From NCBI RefSeq assembly GCF_025149945.1, contig NZ_JALXVH010000047.1, positions 1-18,579 of the forward strand: 18,579 nt of DNA, in the 5' to 3' direction. This document shows positions 1 to 7,910 of the stretch, piece after piece (within the stretch, counting starts at the first letter, position 1; each line of letters starts with the position of its first letter). The notes under the pieces are model-generated. The model worked only from the letters and a program-made list of their open reading frames with translations, had not been told where the DNA came from and made no database searches. Source of the DNA: Kocuria sp. p3-SID1428 (GTDB lineage Bacteria; Actinomycetota; Actinomycetes; Actinomycetales; Micrococcaceae). The position numbers and the translations under genes are program-made.

Positions 1-76
1 GTGGACAGGTCGCTTGGGGCCGCGATCTTCGCGGGCGCCGTCTCCGGAGAGCTGCGCCACACGGACACGCCCGGGG

Positions 77-106
77 TTGCGGGGGGTTCGCGGACCGTGG
101 CAAGAT
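77..106 (+). promoter_or_regulatory. Candidate sigma-70-type promoter of the S10 cluster
   Basis: TTGCGG (77-82) and CAAGAT (101-106) are separated by 18 nt, a fair match to actinobacterial housekeeping -35/-10 elements. Transcription would start near 112-114, giving a leader of about 300 nt before rpsJ. This is the best promoter-like pair in the region, but it is a sequence match only. Confidence 0.5.
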
Positions 107-130
107 GTACGGCGTTGTTCGCGCATCTGT

Positions 131-177
131 GCTTGTCGACAAGCGCCCAGGAAGCAGGTTCAGACCTCTGAAGAGGT
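131..177 (+). promoter_or_regulatory. Inverted repeats in the rpsJ leader
   Basis: GCTTGTCGACAAGC (131-144) is a perfect 14-nt palindrome beginning about 20 nt after the predicted transcription start. ACCTCTGAAGAGGT (164-177) is a second perfect inverted repeat that can fold as a 5-bp stem with a TGAA tetraloop. The octamer CCTCTGAA recurs at 195-202. They could be RNA hairpins in the leader or a dimeric repressor site; the sequence does not decide. Confidence 0.4.
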
Positions 178-357
178 GCTGAACGCAGCGAACCCCTCTG
201 AACGACCCTCCCGTGATCCGGGATCGATGCTGTCATCTGCGCAGAGCGTCTAGACGACACGCCCGACCCCGGGGGACGGTGCTCCGGCAGGCTGAGGAAC
301 CCGACCGCGTCGGATTCAGCCTGTGCGGGGAGGCGCAGAAGACAGCGCCACGCATAA

Positions 358-371
358 GGAGCCTCGGCTCC
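358..371 (+). promoter_or_regulatory. Hairpin in the rpsJ leader, just before the RBS
   Basis: GGAGCC (358-363) and GGCTCC (366-371) form a perfect inverted repeat that can fold as GGAGC / CTCG loop / GCTCC. It lies about 20 nt upstream of the purine-rich rpsJ ribosome binding region (391-400), where it could modulate initiation. There is no U-tract, so it is not a classical terminator. Confidence 0.4.
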
Positions 372-410
372 GTCACAGGGAAGTACTTGAAGAAAGAGAG
401 TCACGACGCC

Positions 411-719
411 ATGGCGGGACAGAAAATCCGCATCCGGCTGAAGTCCTATGACCACGAGGTCATCGACGTCTCGGCCCGCAAGATCGTCGAGACGGTGACC
501 CGTGCCGGCGCAACCGTCGTCGGTCCGGTGCCGCTGCCGACCGAGAAGAACGTGTACACCGTGATCCGGTCGCCGCACAAGTACAAGGACAGCCGTGAGC
601 ACTTCGAGATGCGCACGCACAAGCGCCTGATCGACATCGTCGATCCCACGCCGAAGGCCGTCGACTCGCTCATGCGACTCGACCTGCCGGCCGATGTGAA
701 CATCGAAATCAAGCTCTGA
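411..719 (+). CDS. rpsJ: 30S ribosomal protein S10 (uS10, NusE)
   Basis: The product is 102 aa, the normal length. It begins [19 protein letters not shown] and contains the family signature of the RIRLKSYDH strand, the long loop around VVGPVPLPT, and the C-terminal [12 protein letters not shown] strand. S10 sits in the 30S head and, as NusE, also joins transcription antitermination complexes with NusB and NusG. The reading frame is open back to 213, but the ATG at 411 is chosen because everything upstream is unlike S10 and a purine-rich stretch (391-400) lies in front of it. It is the first gene of the S10 cluster; rplC follows after 17 nt. Confidence 0.97.
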   Translation: MAGQKIRIRLKSYDHEVIDVSARKIVETVTRAGATVVGPVPLPTEKNVYTVIRSPHKYKDSREHFEMRTHKRLIDIVDPTPKAVDSLMRLDLPADVNIEIKL

Positions 720-736
720 TAAGGACCGCAGACGCA

Positions 737-1393
737 ATGACTACGACTTACGAACGCCAGATGAAGGGCATCCTGGGCACCAAGCTCGGCATGACCCAGG
801 TCTGGGACGAGAACGGGAACCTGGTTCCCGTCACCGTGGTCCGGGCTGACACCAACGTTGTGACCCAGCTGCGGACCCCGGAGAACGACGGCTACTCCGC
901 CGTCCAGATCGGCTACGGCCAGATCGACCCCCGCAAGGTGACCAAGCCCCTGGCCGGTCACTTCGAGAAGGCCGGCGTGACCCCGCGCCGCCACCTGGTC
1001 GAGCTGCGCACCTCGGATGCCGCCGAGTACTACCTGGGCCAGGAGCTCAGCGTCGAGATCTTCGAGGCCGGCGCACGCGTCGACGTCGTCGGCACCACCA
1101 AGGGCAAGGGCACCGCAGGTGTCATGAAGCGCCACGGCTTCGCCGGCGTCTCCGCATCCCACGGTGCCCACAAGAACCACCGCAAGCCGGGCTCGATCGG
1201 CAATGCGTCCTACGCCGCGCGCGTCTTCAAGGGCATGCGTATGGCCGGCCGCATGGGCAACGAGCGCCACACCACCACCAACCTCAAGGTGCACGGTGTG
1301 GATGCCGAGAACTCCCTGCTGCTCATCAAGGGCGCCCTGCCGGGTGCCAAGGGTTCGGTCGTCCTCGTCCGCACCTCCGTGAAGGGAGCCTGA
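737..1393 (+). CDS. rplC: 50S ribosomal protein L3 (uL3)
   Basis: The product is 218 aa. L3 binds 23S rRNA early in assembly, and its extended loop reaches toward the peptidyl transferase centre. Visible signatures are [17 protein letters not shown] near the N-terminus and the central HRKPGSIG…[16 protein letters not shown] loop. AAGGA (721-725) lies 11 nt before the ATG at 737; a second ATG at 761 ([11 protein letters not shown]) is an alternative start that would remove eight residues. In the loop, the segment after PGSIG reads [11 protein letters not shown], where I recall most bacteria have a TPG or TPS tripeptide before RVFKG. rplD follows after 5 nt. Confidence 0.97.
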   Translation: MTTTYERQMKGILGTKLGMTQVWDENGNLVPVTVVRADTNVVTQLRTPENDGYSAVQIGYGQIDPRKVTKPLAGHFEKAGVTPRRHLVELRTSDAAEYYLGQELSVEIFEAGARVDVVGTTKGKGTAGVMKRHGFAGVSASHGAHKNHRKPGSIGNASYAARVFKGMRMAGRMGNERHTTTNLKVHGVDAENSLLLIKGALPGAKGSVVLVRTSVKGA

Positions 1394-1398
1394 TACTC

Positions 1399-2025
1399 AT
1401 GGCAACTGAGACCATCAACGTGGACCTCCCCGCTGAGATCTTCGACGCCAAGTCCTCGGTGCCGCTGATGCACCAGGTCGTCGTGGCGCAGCTCGCGGCC
1501 GCCCGCCAGGGCACCCACAAGACCAAGACCCGCGCCGAGGTTTCCGGCGCCGGCCGCAAGCCCTTCAAGCAGAAGGGCACGGGCCGCGCCCGTCAGGGCT
1601 CCATCCGCGAGCCCCAGATGACCGGCGGCGGCATCGTGCACGGCCCGGTGCCGCGCGACTACTCGCAGCGCACGCCCAAGAAGATGAAGGCCGCCGCCCT
1701 GCGCGGTGCCCTGTCGGACCGTGCCCGTCACGGCCGCATCCACGTGGTGCAGACCCTCGTCGAGGGCACGACCCCGTCCACCGCTGCCGCCAAGGCCGCG
1801 CTGGCTGGTCTGACCTCCCGCAGGCACGCTCTCGTGGTGCTCTCGCGCCAGGATGACGTCGCGGCTCTGTCGGTGCGCAACCTGCAGAACGTGCACAGCA
1901 TCTACGCGGATCAGCTGAACACCTACGACGTGCTGGTCAGCGACGACGTGGTCTTCACCAAGGATGCGTACGACGCATTCGTCGAGGCCGCGACGGCCGG
2001 CAAGAAGCAGGAGGACGCCAAGTGA
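1399..2025 (+). CDS. rplD: 50S ribosomal protein L4 (uL4)
   Basis: The product is 208 aa. L4 is an early assembly protein whose loop lines the peptide exit tunnel. That loop is recognisable as [24 protein letters not shown], followed by the [22 protein letters not shown] segment. In gammaproteobacteria L4 also represses the S10 operon, but that mechanism is not known in actinomycetes and cannot be assumed here. The RBS GAAGGGAG (1381-1388) lies inside the end of rplC, 10 nt from the ATG. The stop codon overlaps the rplW start by 4 nt (GTGA), so translation is probably coupled. Confidence 0.97.
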   Translation: MATETINVDLPAEIFDAKSSVPLMHQVVVAQLAAARQGTHKTKTRAEVSGAGRKPFKQKGTGRARQGSIREPQMTGGGIVHGPVPRDYSQRTPKKMKAAALRGALSDRARHGRIHVVQTLVEGTTPSTAAAKAALAGLTSRRHALVVLSRQDDVAALSVRNLQNVHSIYADQLNTYDVLVSDDVVFTKDAYDAFVEAATAGKKQEDAK

Positions 2026-2324
2026 GCGTGACCTACAAGGACCCCCGCGACGTCATCGTCGCTCCGGTGCTCTCCGAGAAGTCGTACTCCCTGATGGATC
2101 AGGGCCAGTACATCTTCCAGGTGACCCCGGATGCGAACAAGATCGAGATCCGCCAGGCCGTCGAGTCCATCTTCGACGTCAAGGTGGCCTCCGTGAACAC
2201 GATCAACCGTGCCGGCAAGCGGAAGCGCACGCGCTTCGGCTGGGGGCAGCGCAACAGCACCAAGCGTGCCGTGGTGACGCTGTCCGAGGGCACCATCGAC
2301 ATCTTCGGCGGTTCCCAGGGCTGA
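2022..2324 (+). CDS. rplW: 50S ribosomal protein L23 (uL23)
   Basis: The product is 100 aa, typical length. L23 sits at the rim of the exit tunnel, where trigger factor, SRP and the Sec translocon dock. Recognisable segments are [18 protein letters not shown], the [26 protein letters not shown] core and the [19 protein letters not shown] loop. The GTG at 2022 overlaps the rplD stop (GTGA); a GTG at 2028 is a possible alternative two codons later. A 33-nt gap separates it from rplB. Confidence 0.96.
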   Translation: MSVTYKDPRDVIVAPVLSEKSYSLMDQGQYIFQVTPDANKIEIRQAVESIFDVKVASVNTINRAGKRKRTRFGWGQRNSTKRAVVTLSEGTIDIFGGSQG

Positions 2325-2357
2325 GGCCCGGGAACAGAGTCAACGAGGAACTAGAAC

Positions 2358-3197
<840 letters not shown>

Positions 3198-3209
3198 GGA
3201 GCCTGAACC

Positions 3210-3491
3210 ATGCCACGCAGCCTGAAGAAGGGCCCCTTCGTCGACCAGCACCTGTATCTCAAGGTGGCCAAGGAGAACGAGAAGGGCACCAAGAACGTCA
3301 TCAAGACGTGGTCCCGTCGCTCGATGATCGTGCCGGACATGCTCGGCCACACCATCGCGGTGCACGACGGCCGCAAGCACATCCCGGTGTTCGTCACCGA
3401 GTCCATGGTCGGTCACAAGCTCGGCGAGTTCGCGCCTACGCGCACCTACCGCGGCCACGTGAAGGACGACAGGAAGGGCAAGCGCCGCTGA
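3210..3491 (+). CDS. rpsS: 30S ribosomal protein S19 (uS19)
   Basis: The product is 93 aa, standard length. S19 lies in the 30S head with S13 and contacts the A-site tRNA region. Signature segments are [39 protein letters not shown], and the C-terminal [18 protein letters not shown] (3197-3201), overlapping the rplB stop, is 8 nt from the ATG. It is followed by a 50-nt spacer before rplV, longer than the neighbouring gaps, with no obvious hairpin. Confidence 0.97.
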   Translation: MPRSLKKGPFVDQHLYLKVAKENEKGTKNVIKTWSRRSMIVPDMLGHTIAVHDGRKHIPVFVTESMVGHKLGEFAPTRTYRGHVKDDRKGKRR

Positions 3492-3541
3492 CCTCACGGT
3501 CGCAGCGTTTGACTTCCCGATAAGACGAGAAGAGGAAAGCA

Positions 3542-3907
3542 ATGGAAGCCAAGGCATCCGCGCGCTACGTTCGCGTGACGCCGATGAAGGCCCGGCGCGT
3601 CGTCAACCTGATCCGTGGCCAGCAGGCGCACGAGGCTCTGGCGATTCTGAAGTTCGCCCAGCAGGGCGCTTCCGAGCCGGTGTTCAAGGTCCTGTCCTCG
3701 GCGGTCGCCAATGCGCGGCAGACCGCCGATCAGAAGGGACTGCCGTTCCGCGAGGAGGAGCTCGTCGTGAGCGAGGCCTTCGTGGACGAGGGTCCGACGA
3801 TGAAGCGGTTCCGCCCGCGAGCCCAGGGCCGCGCGTTCCGCATCAACAAGCGCACGAGCCACATCACCCTGGTCGTGGCGACCCCGGAGAACGAGGAGGT
3901 CCGCTAA
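3542..3907 (+). CDS. rplV: 50S ribosomal protein L22 (uL22)
   Basis: The product is 121 aa. L22 lines the exit tunnel with an extended beta hairpin, seen here as [31 protein letters not shown] near the C-terminus, preceded by the globular core ([20 protein letters not shown] and [10 protein letters not shown]). This hairpin is where macrolide-resistance changes occur in other bacteria; nothing abnormal is visible. GAGGAA (3532-3537) sits 4 nt before the ATG. The stop codon abuts the rpsC GTG with no gap. Confidence 0.97.
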   Translation: MEAKASARYVRVTPMKARRVVNLIRGQQAHEALAILKFAQQGASEPVFKVLSSAVANARQTADQKGLPFREEELVVSEAFVDEGPTMKRFRPRAQGRAFRINKRTSHITLVVATPENEEVR

Positions 3908-4726
3908 GTGGGACAGAAGATCAATCCCAACGGCTTCCGTCTGGGAATCACCACGGACCACGTCTCGCACTGGTTCACCGATTCCAACAAGGCGGGCCAG
4001 CAGTACAAGGACTATGTCCGCGAGGACATCCAGATCCGCAAGCTGATGGACACCGGCATGGAGCGCGCCGGCATCTCGAATGTCGAGATCGAGCGCACCC
4101 GTGACCGCGTCCGCGTGGACATCCACACGGCGCGTCCGGGGATCGTCATCGGCCGCCGCGGCGCCGAGGCCGATCGCATCCGCGGCGAGCTCGAGAAGCT
4201 CACGGGCAAGCAGATCCAGCTGAACATCCTCGAGGTCAAGAACCCCGAGACCGATGCCCAGCTGGTCGCCCAGGGCGTCGCAGAGCAGCTCGCCTCGCGC
4301 GTGGCCTTCCGCCGCGCCATGAAGAAGTCCATCCAGTCGGCGCAGCGCGCCGGCGCCAAGGGCATCCGCATCCAGTGCGCCGGCCGTCTGGGCGGCGCCG
4401 AGATGTCCCGCTCGGAGTTCTACCGCGAAGGCCGCGTGCCCCTGCACACCCTGCGCGCGAACATCGACTACGGCTTCTTCGAGGCCAAGACCACCTTCGG
4501 CCGCATCGGCGTGAAGGTCTGGATCTACAAGGGCGACCTGACCTCCAAGGAGCTGGCAGCTCAGGAGGCGGCAGCCCCGTCCCGCGGCCGCGGCGGAGAC
4601 CGTCGCGGCGGAGGCGCCGGCGATCGCCGTCGTCGTCCCGAGCGCACTGACCGCAATGATCGCGGTGGACGTCGTGGAGAGCGCTCCGGCGACGCCCCCG
4701 CAGCGAATGCAGAGGGTGGTAACTGA
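3908..4726 (+). CDS. rpsC: 30S ribosomal protein S3 (uS3) with RGG-rich tail
   Basis: The product is 272 aa, longer than the 233 aa of E. coli S3. S3 forms part of the mRNA entry channel with S4 and S5. The core runs from [14 protein letters not shown], through a type II KH domain with the GRRG loop at residues 82-85, to the C-terminal domain ([32 protein letters not shown]). Residues 219-272 form a low-complexity tail of R, G and D, including NDRGG at 250-254. GAGGAGG (3893-3899) is 8 nt before the GTG start. The stop overlaps the rplP ATG by 1 nt (TGATG). Confidence 0.97.
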   Translation: MGQKINPNGFRLGITTDHVSHWFTDSNKAGQQYKDYVREDIQIRKLMDTGMERAGISNVEIERTRDRVRVDIHTARPGIVIGRRGAEADRIRGELEKLTGKQIQLNILEVKNPETDAQLVAQGVAEQLASRVAFRRAMKKSIQSAQRAGAKGIRIQCAGRLGGAEMSRSEFYREGRVPLHTLRANIDYGFFEAKTTFGRIGVKVWIYKGDLTSKELAAQEAAAPSRGRGGDRRGGGAGDRRRRPERTDRNDRGGRRGERSGDAPAANAEGGN

Positions 4727-5142
4727 TGCTCATCCCCCGTCGTGTGAAGCACCGCAAGCAGCACCACCCCAAGCGCGGTGGCACTGCGACCGGCGGCACC
4801 ACGGTCTCCTTCGGAGACTGGGGCGTCCAGGCACTGACCCCGGCCTACGTCACCAACCGGCAGATCGAGGCGGCTCGTATCGCCATGACCCGCCACATCA
4901 AGCGCGGTGGCAAGGTCTGGATCAACATCTTCCCGGACCGTCCGCTGACCAAGCGCCCCGCTGAGACCCGCATGGGCTCCGGCAAGGGCTCGCCCGAGTG
5001 GTGGGTCGCCAACGTCAAGCCGGGACGCGTCATGTTCGAGCTGGGCGGCGTGTCCGACGAGGTGGCCCGCGAGGCCCTTCGCCTGGCCATCCACAAGCTC
5101 CCGATGAAGGCGCGCATCGTGCGTCGCGAAGGCGGTGAATGA
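4726..5142 (+). CDS. rplP: 50S ribosomal protein L16 (uL16)
   Basis: The product is 138 aa, typical length. L16 lies near the A site and is needed for late 50S assembly. Signature segments are [15 protein letters not shown], the [20 protein letters not shown] helix, and the [16 protein letters not shown] loop that approaches the peptidyl transferase centre and A-site tRNA. The ATG at 4726 overlaps the rpsC stop by 1 nt, so translation is probably coupled. The RBS is only a weak AGAGGG (4711-4716). Confidence 0.97.
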   Translation: MLIPRRVKHRKQHHPKRGGTATGGTTVSFGDWGVQALTPAYVTNRQIEAARIAMTRHIKRGGKVWINIFPDRPLTKRPAETRMGSGKGSPEWWVANVKPGRVMFELGGVSDEVAREALRLAIHKLPMKARIVRREGGE

Positions 5143-5145
5143 TCA

Positions 5146-5397
5146 ATGGCCGTTGGATCCAAGGATCTGAACATGGAGAAGCTCGTCGAGCTCGACGACG
5201 CCGCTCTCCAGTCCGAGCTGAAGAAGGCCAAGGAGGAGCTGTTCAACCTGCGCTTCCAGTCGGCCACGGGTCAGCTCGAGAGCAATGGCCGCCTGAAGGC
5301 CGTCAAGCGCGACATCGCGCGCATCTACACGGTGCTGCGTGAGCGCGAGCTGGGCATCCGCGGCGCAGCCGAGACCTCGAAGGATGGTGCCAAGTGA
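5146..5397 (+). CDS. rpmC: 50S ribosomal protein L29 (uL29)
   Basis: The product is 83 aa, longer than the usual 60-70 because of a short N-terminal MAVGSKDLN segment and a C-terminal [12 protein letters not shown] tail. The two-helix core is clear: [23 protein letters not shown] followed by [20 protein letters not shown]29 sits beside L23 at the exit tunnel. The ATG at 5146 comes 3 nt after the rplP stop; an internal ATG at 5173 (MEKLVELDD) is a possible shorter start. The end overlaps the rpsQ start by 4 nt. Confidence 0.95.
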   Translation: MAVGSKDLNMEKLVELDDAALQSELKKAKEELFNLRFQSATGQLESNGRLKAVKRDIARIYTVLRERELGIRGAAETSKDGAK

Positions 5398-5681
5398 CCG
5401 AGCAGCCTCAGAACACCGCTGAGACCGAGCAGCGCGGAGACCGCAAGTCCCGCCGCGGCTACGTGGTCTCGGACAAGATGGACAAGACCGTCGTCGTGCA
5501 GCTGCAGGACAACGTCACCCACGCCCTCTACGGCAAGGTGATCCGCCGCACGCAGAAGGTCAAGGCCCACGACGAGGCCAACGAGTGCGGCGTGGGCGAT
5601 CTCGTCCGCATCGCCGAGACCCGTCCGCTGTCGGCCCAGAAGAACTGGCGCATCGTGGAGATCATCGAGAAGGCCAAGTGA
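5394..5681 (+). CDS. rpsQ: 30S ribosomal protein S17 (uS17)
   Basis: The product is 95 aa. S17 is a primary 16S rRNA-binding OB-fold protein. The core is [20 protein letters not shown]…[46 protein letters not shown]. An N-terminal extension of about 17 residues ([15 protein letters not shown]) is acidic and glutamine/threonine rich. The GTG start overlaps the rpmC stop (GTGA), with AAGGA (5380-5384) 9 nt upstream. It is the last gene of the S10 cluster; a strong hairpin begins 7 nt after the stop. Confidence 0.96.
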   Translation: MTEQPQNTAETEQRGDRKSRRGYVVSDKMDKTVVVQLQDNVTHALYGKVIRRTQKVKAHDEANECGVGDLVRIAETRPLSAQKNWRIVEIIEKAK

Positions 5682-5687
5682 TCTGAT

Positions 5688-5706
5688 GCTCCCGCAGCGC
5701 GGGAGC
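5688..5706 (+). terminator. Hairpin after rpsQ, no U-tract
   Basis: GCTCCCGC (5688-5695) and GCGGGAGC (5699-5706) pair perfectly around a 3-nt loop, starting 7 nt after the rpsQ stop. There is no run of T downstream. It may act as a U-less terminator, a processing site or a 3'-end protector for the S10 transcript. Confidence 0.55.
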
Positions 5707-5743
5707 GACCGGGGACCCCGCCGCCCGCGGGGGACCGCGGCCG

Positions 5744-5779
5744 AGCGCCCCACCACCGCTGTCGCGGGGGGGGGGCGCT
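5744..5779 (+). terminator. Second GC-rich hairpin after rpsQ
   Basis: AGCGCCCC (5744-5751) pairs perfectly with GGGGCGCT (5772-5779). The 20-nt loop includes further G and C runs that can extend the stem. A short TCGTC follows rather than a U-tract. The right arm includes a run of ten G (5766-5775), so register and length could be affected by a sequencing error. Confidence 0.45.
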
Positions 5780-5823
5780 TCGTCATCCCCGCCGGCGGTC
5801 ATCAGGACGTGATGCGCCTCAAG

Positions 5824-5853
5824 CTCCGATCCGCGCTGTGATGCGGATCCGAG
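5824..5853 (+). promoter_or_regulatory. Inverted repeat overlapping the candidate spc promoter
   Basis: CTCCGATCCGC (5824-5834) and GCGGATCCGAG (5843-5853) form an 11-bp inverted repeat with one mismatch around 8 nt. It ends 3 nt before the proposed -35 element of the spc promoter, so it could be a terminator of the S10 transcript or a protein-binding site. Confidence 0.35.
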
Positions 5854-5855
5854 CC

Positions 5856-5884
5856 TGTCGAGCAGGTGCGTCCTGTGCTAGAGT
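5856..5884 (+). promoter_or_regulatory. Candidate spc-cluster promoter
   Basis: TAGAGT (5879-5884) is a good -10 element. The -35 is weak: TGTCGA (5856-5861) at 17-nt spacing. Transcription would start near 5890-5892, leaving a leader of about 250 nt before rplN. Position after the terminator-like hairpins supports the call. Confidence 0.45.
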
Positions 5885-5897
5885 TTCTCCCTTGTGT

Positions 5898-5913
5898 GGG
5901 CATCTCTATGCCC
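5898..5913 (+). promoter_or_regulatory. Start-proximal hairpin in the rplN leader
   Basis: GGGCAT (5898-5903), loop CTCT, ATGCCC (5908-5913): a perfect 6-bp stem within about 10 nt of the predicted transcript start. Such 5' hairpins can protect mRNA from decay or belong to a regulatory fold; the function here is not known. Confidence 0.4.
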
Positions 5914-6141
5914 CCGCCCCTCTGCCTTCCGTGCCAGCGCATAATGCTCGCGGCTTCGGCGCGCCCTCGGGCACACCGGCATGACCACGAGTCCAGATGC
6001 TTCTGGCACGGTGCGGCGGAGCCCCTGCCGGAGCGCCCCGTGCGGTGCCGGTGGAGGGGGATCCATCCGACGAACTGTTCCGCAAGGCCCGCCCCTGCTC
6101 TCGAAGGGTGCGAGAACCAGCGTGACGACAGGAGAACAACA

Positions 6142-6513
6142 GTGATTCAGCAGGAGTCGCGACTCAAGGTCGCCGACAACACGGGTGCGAAGGAGATCCT
6201 GACCATCCGCGTTCTCGGTGGCTCTGGCCGTCGCTACGCAGGAATCGGCGACACGATCGTCGCCACCGTGAAGGACGCCATCCCCGGCGGCAACGTCAAG
6301 CGCGGCGATGTCGTCAAGGCCGTCATCGTGCGCACGCGCAAGTCGCGTCGTCGCCCGGACGGCTCGTACATCCGCTTCGACGAGAACGCCGCGGTCATCC
6401 TCAAGTCCGAGGGCGGCGATCCGCGAGGGACGCGCATCTTCGGCCCGGTCGGGCGCGAGCTGCGCGACAAGAAGTTCATGAAGATCGTCTCCCTGGCACC
6501 GGAGGTGCTCTGA
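6142..6513 (+). CDS. rplN: 50S ribosomal protein L14 (uL14)
   Basis: The product is 123 aa, normal length. L14 contacts the 30S subunit and the site where silencing and GTPase factors dock. The family pattern is complete: [19 protein letters not shown], the [13 protein letters not shown] strand, and [23 protein letters not shown]. The frame is open back to 5866, but the GTG at 6142 gives exactly the canonical N-terminus and has AGGAGA (6130-6135) 6 nt upstream. It is the first gene of the spc cluster; the stop overlaps the rplX ATG by 1 nt. Confidence 0.97.
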   Translation: MIQQESRLKVADNTGAKEILTIRVLGGSGRRYAGIGDTIVATVKDAIPGGNVKRGDVVKAVIVRTRKSRRRPDGSYIRFDENAAVILKSEGGDPRGTRIFGPVGRELRDKKFMKIVSLAPEVL

Positions 6514-6857
6514 TGCCCAAGTTCAAGATCAAGACCGGCGACCTGGTCCAGGTCATCACCGGCAAGAAGGAAAACAAGGGCAAGCAGGGCAAGGTCCTGC
6601 GTGTCATCACCGAGACCGAGCGTGTGGTCGTGGAGGGCGTCAACGTGATGACCCGTCACAAGCGCCCGACCATGCAGGGTGAGTCCGGCGGGATCGAGAA
6701 GGTCGAGGCCCCGATCCACATCTCGAACGTCGCCCTGGTCGATCCCGAGACCAACAAGCCGACCAAGGTCGGCTACCGCACCGAGACGGTGGAGCGCAAC
6801 GGCCGGACGAAGACCGTGCGCGTCCGCGTCTCCAAGACCACCGGCAAGGATCTGTGA
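6513..6857 (+). CDS. rplX: 50S ribosomal protein L24 (uL24)
   Basis: The product is 114 aa. L24 is a KOW-domain protein that initiates 50S assembly and lies near the tunnel exit. The KOW motif is seen as [27 protein letters not shown] (residues 4-30), followed by [57 protein letters not shown] (6501-6507) is 6 nt before the ATG, and the start overlaps the rplN stop (TGATG). The end overlaps rplE. Confidence 0.97.
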   Translation: MPKFKIKTGDLVQVITGKKENKGKQGKVLRVITETERVVVEGVNVMTRHKRPTMQGESGGIEKVEAPIHISNVALVDPETNKPTKVGYRTETVERNGRTKTVRVRVSKTTGKDL

Positions 6858-7417
6858 TGACTGAGACCACCATCGCCCCGCGCTTCAAGAACAAGTACGA
6901 CGAGGTCGTCGTGCCGGCGCTGCAGGAGCAGTTCGGCTACCAGAACGTCATGCAGATGCCGCGCATCACCAAGGTCGTCGTCAACATGGGCGTCGGAGAT
7001 GCCGCCAAGGACTCCAAGCTCATCGACGGTGCCGTGCGCGACCTCACCGCGATCACCGGCCAGAAGCCGGTCATCAACCGCGCCCGCAAGTCCATCGCCC
7101 AGTTCAAGCTGCGTGAGGGCATGCCGATCGGCTGCCACACCACGCTGCGCGGCGAGCGCATGTGGGAGTTCCTGGATCGACTTGTGACCCTGGCGCTGCC
7201 CCGCATCCGCGACTTCCGCGGTCTGTCGGACCGTCAGTTCGACGGCAACGGCAACTACACGTTCGGCCTGACCGAGCAGGCGATGTTCCACGAGATCGAT
7301 CAGGACAAGATCGACCGCGTTCGCGGCATGGACATCACCGTGGTCACGACCGCCACCTCCGATGATGAGGGCCGCGCACTGCTCAAGGCGCTCGGCTTCC
7401 CCTTCAAGACCAACTGA
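6857..7417 (+). CDS. rplE: 50S ribosomal protein L5 (uL5)
   Basis: The product is 186 aa. L5 binds 5S rRNA in the central protuberance and contacts P-site tRNA and S13. Signature segments are [36 protein letters not shown], the [30 protein letters not shown] core, and [22 protein letters not shown]. The ATG at 6857 is preferred over a GTG at 6854 because AAGGA (6846-6850) then lies 6 nt upstream; the ATG overlaps the rplX stop by 1 nt. No S14 gene follows. A hairpin occupies the 64-nt gap before rpsH. Confidence 0.97.
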   Translation: MTETTIAPRFKNKYDEVVVPALQEQFGYQNVMQMPRITKVVVNMGVGDAAKDSKLIDGAVRDLTAITGQKPVINRARKSIAQFKLREGMPIGCHTTLRGERMWEFLDRLVTLALPRIRDFRGLSDRQFDGNGNYTFGLTEQAMFHEIDQDKIDRVRGMDITVVTTATSDDEGRALLKALGFPFKTN

Positions 7418-7431
7418 ACCACTACGTCGCA

Positions 7432-7455
7432 GGTCCCGCCCTCGGGCGGGAAACC
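7432..7455 (+). promoter_or_regulatory. Hairpin between rplE and rpsH
   Basis: TCCCGCC (7434-7440), loop CTCG, GGCGGGA (7445-7451): a perfect 7-bp stem, with outer GG/CC able to pair across a small bulge. No U-tract follows. It sits where rpsN lies in many spc operons, 31 nt before the rpsH start. It could be a partial attenuator, a processing site or a binding site for a ribosomal protein regulator. Confidence 0.45.
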
Positions 7456-7481
7456 ATGACGAGGAAGGGCTAGAGCCCACC

Positions 7482-7880
7482 ATGACAATGACAGATCCTG
7501 TCGCAGACATGCTGACCCGTCTGCGCAACGCCAACTCGGCTTACCACGACACCGTGGCCATGCCGTACTCGAAGCTGAAGGCCCGCCTGGCGGAGATCCT
7601 CAAGGCCGAGGGCTACATCGAGGACTGGACCGAGGAGCCGGCTCGCGTCGGCAAGACCCTGGTCCTGAACCTCAAGTTCGGTCCGCAGCGCGAGCGCTCC
7701 ATCGCGGGTGTGCGCCGCATCTCAAAGCCCGGACTGCGCGTCTACGCGAAGTCCACCAACCTGCCCCGAGTCCTGGGCGGCATGGGCATCGCGATCATCT
7801 CCACCTCTTCCGGCCTGCTGACCGATCGTCAGGCCGCGAAGAAGGGCGTGGGCGGCGAAGTCGTCGCTTACGTCTGGTGA
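7482..7880 (+). CDS. rpsH: 30S ribosomal protein S8 (uS8)
   Basis: The product is 132 aa, standard length. S8 is a primary 16S rRNA binder. Visible segments are [18 protein letters not shown], the [16 protein letters not shown] helix, [41 protein letters not shown] and the C-terminal GGEVVAYVW. The frame is open further upstream into rplE, but the ATG at 7482 gives the conserved N-terminus and follows a purine-rich GAGGAAGGG (7461-7469). In E. coli S8 represses the spc operon by binding mRNA at rplE; whether the nearby hairpin has such a role is unknown. Confidence 0.97.
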   Translation: MTMTDPVADMLTRLRNANSAYHDTVAMPYSKLKARLAEILKAEGYIEDWTEEPARVGKTLVLNLKFGPQRERSIAGVRRISKPGLRVYAKSTNLPRVLGGMGIAIISTSSGLLTDRQAAKKGVGGEVVAYVW

Positions 7881-7910
7881 CCCGCTAGCAGAGGAAGGAA
7901 GGAAGAGAAC

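Larger units (their letters stand above)
1..410 (+). other. Gene-free upstream region and rpsJ leader
   Basis: No convincing gene is seen in these 410 bases; short open frames on both strands lack conserved sequence and a good ribosome binding site. The first 76 bases include a 10-nt palindrome, TCTCCGGAGA (41-50), flanked by GGCGC (34-38) and GCGCC (54-58), which could be a terminator of an upstream gene. A promoter is called at 77-106. The rest would be an mRNA leader of about 300 nt with several inverted repeats (131-144, 164-177, 358-371). tuf, which precedes rpsJ in many bacteria, is not adjacent here; what lies further upstream is outside the window. Confidence 0.6.
5682..6141 (+). other. 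Intergenic region between S10 and spc clusters
   Basis: About 460 nt without a convincing gene. In order it holds a perfect 8-bp hairpin (5688-5706), a second GC-rich hairpin containing a run of ten G (5744-5779), an 11-bp stem with one mismatch (5824-5853), a candidate promoter (5856-5884) and a leader of about 250 nt with another perfect hairpin (5898-5913). One frame stays open through the leader into rplN, but the peptide is rich in Cys, Trp and Pro and is unlike any ribosomal protein extension I know. Confidence 0.6.

Noticed and set aside
14..410. Short open frames ahead of rpsJ as possible leader peptides or upstream genes
   Set aside because: No RBS, no homology recognised, and they overlap the promoter and inverted repeats.
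5866..6141. In-frame N-terminal extension of L14
   Set aside because: The peptide is rich in Cys, Trp, Pro and Arg, unlike any L14; the GTG at 6142 has a good RBS and the canonical N-terminus.
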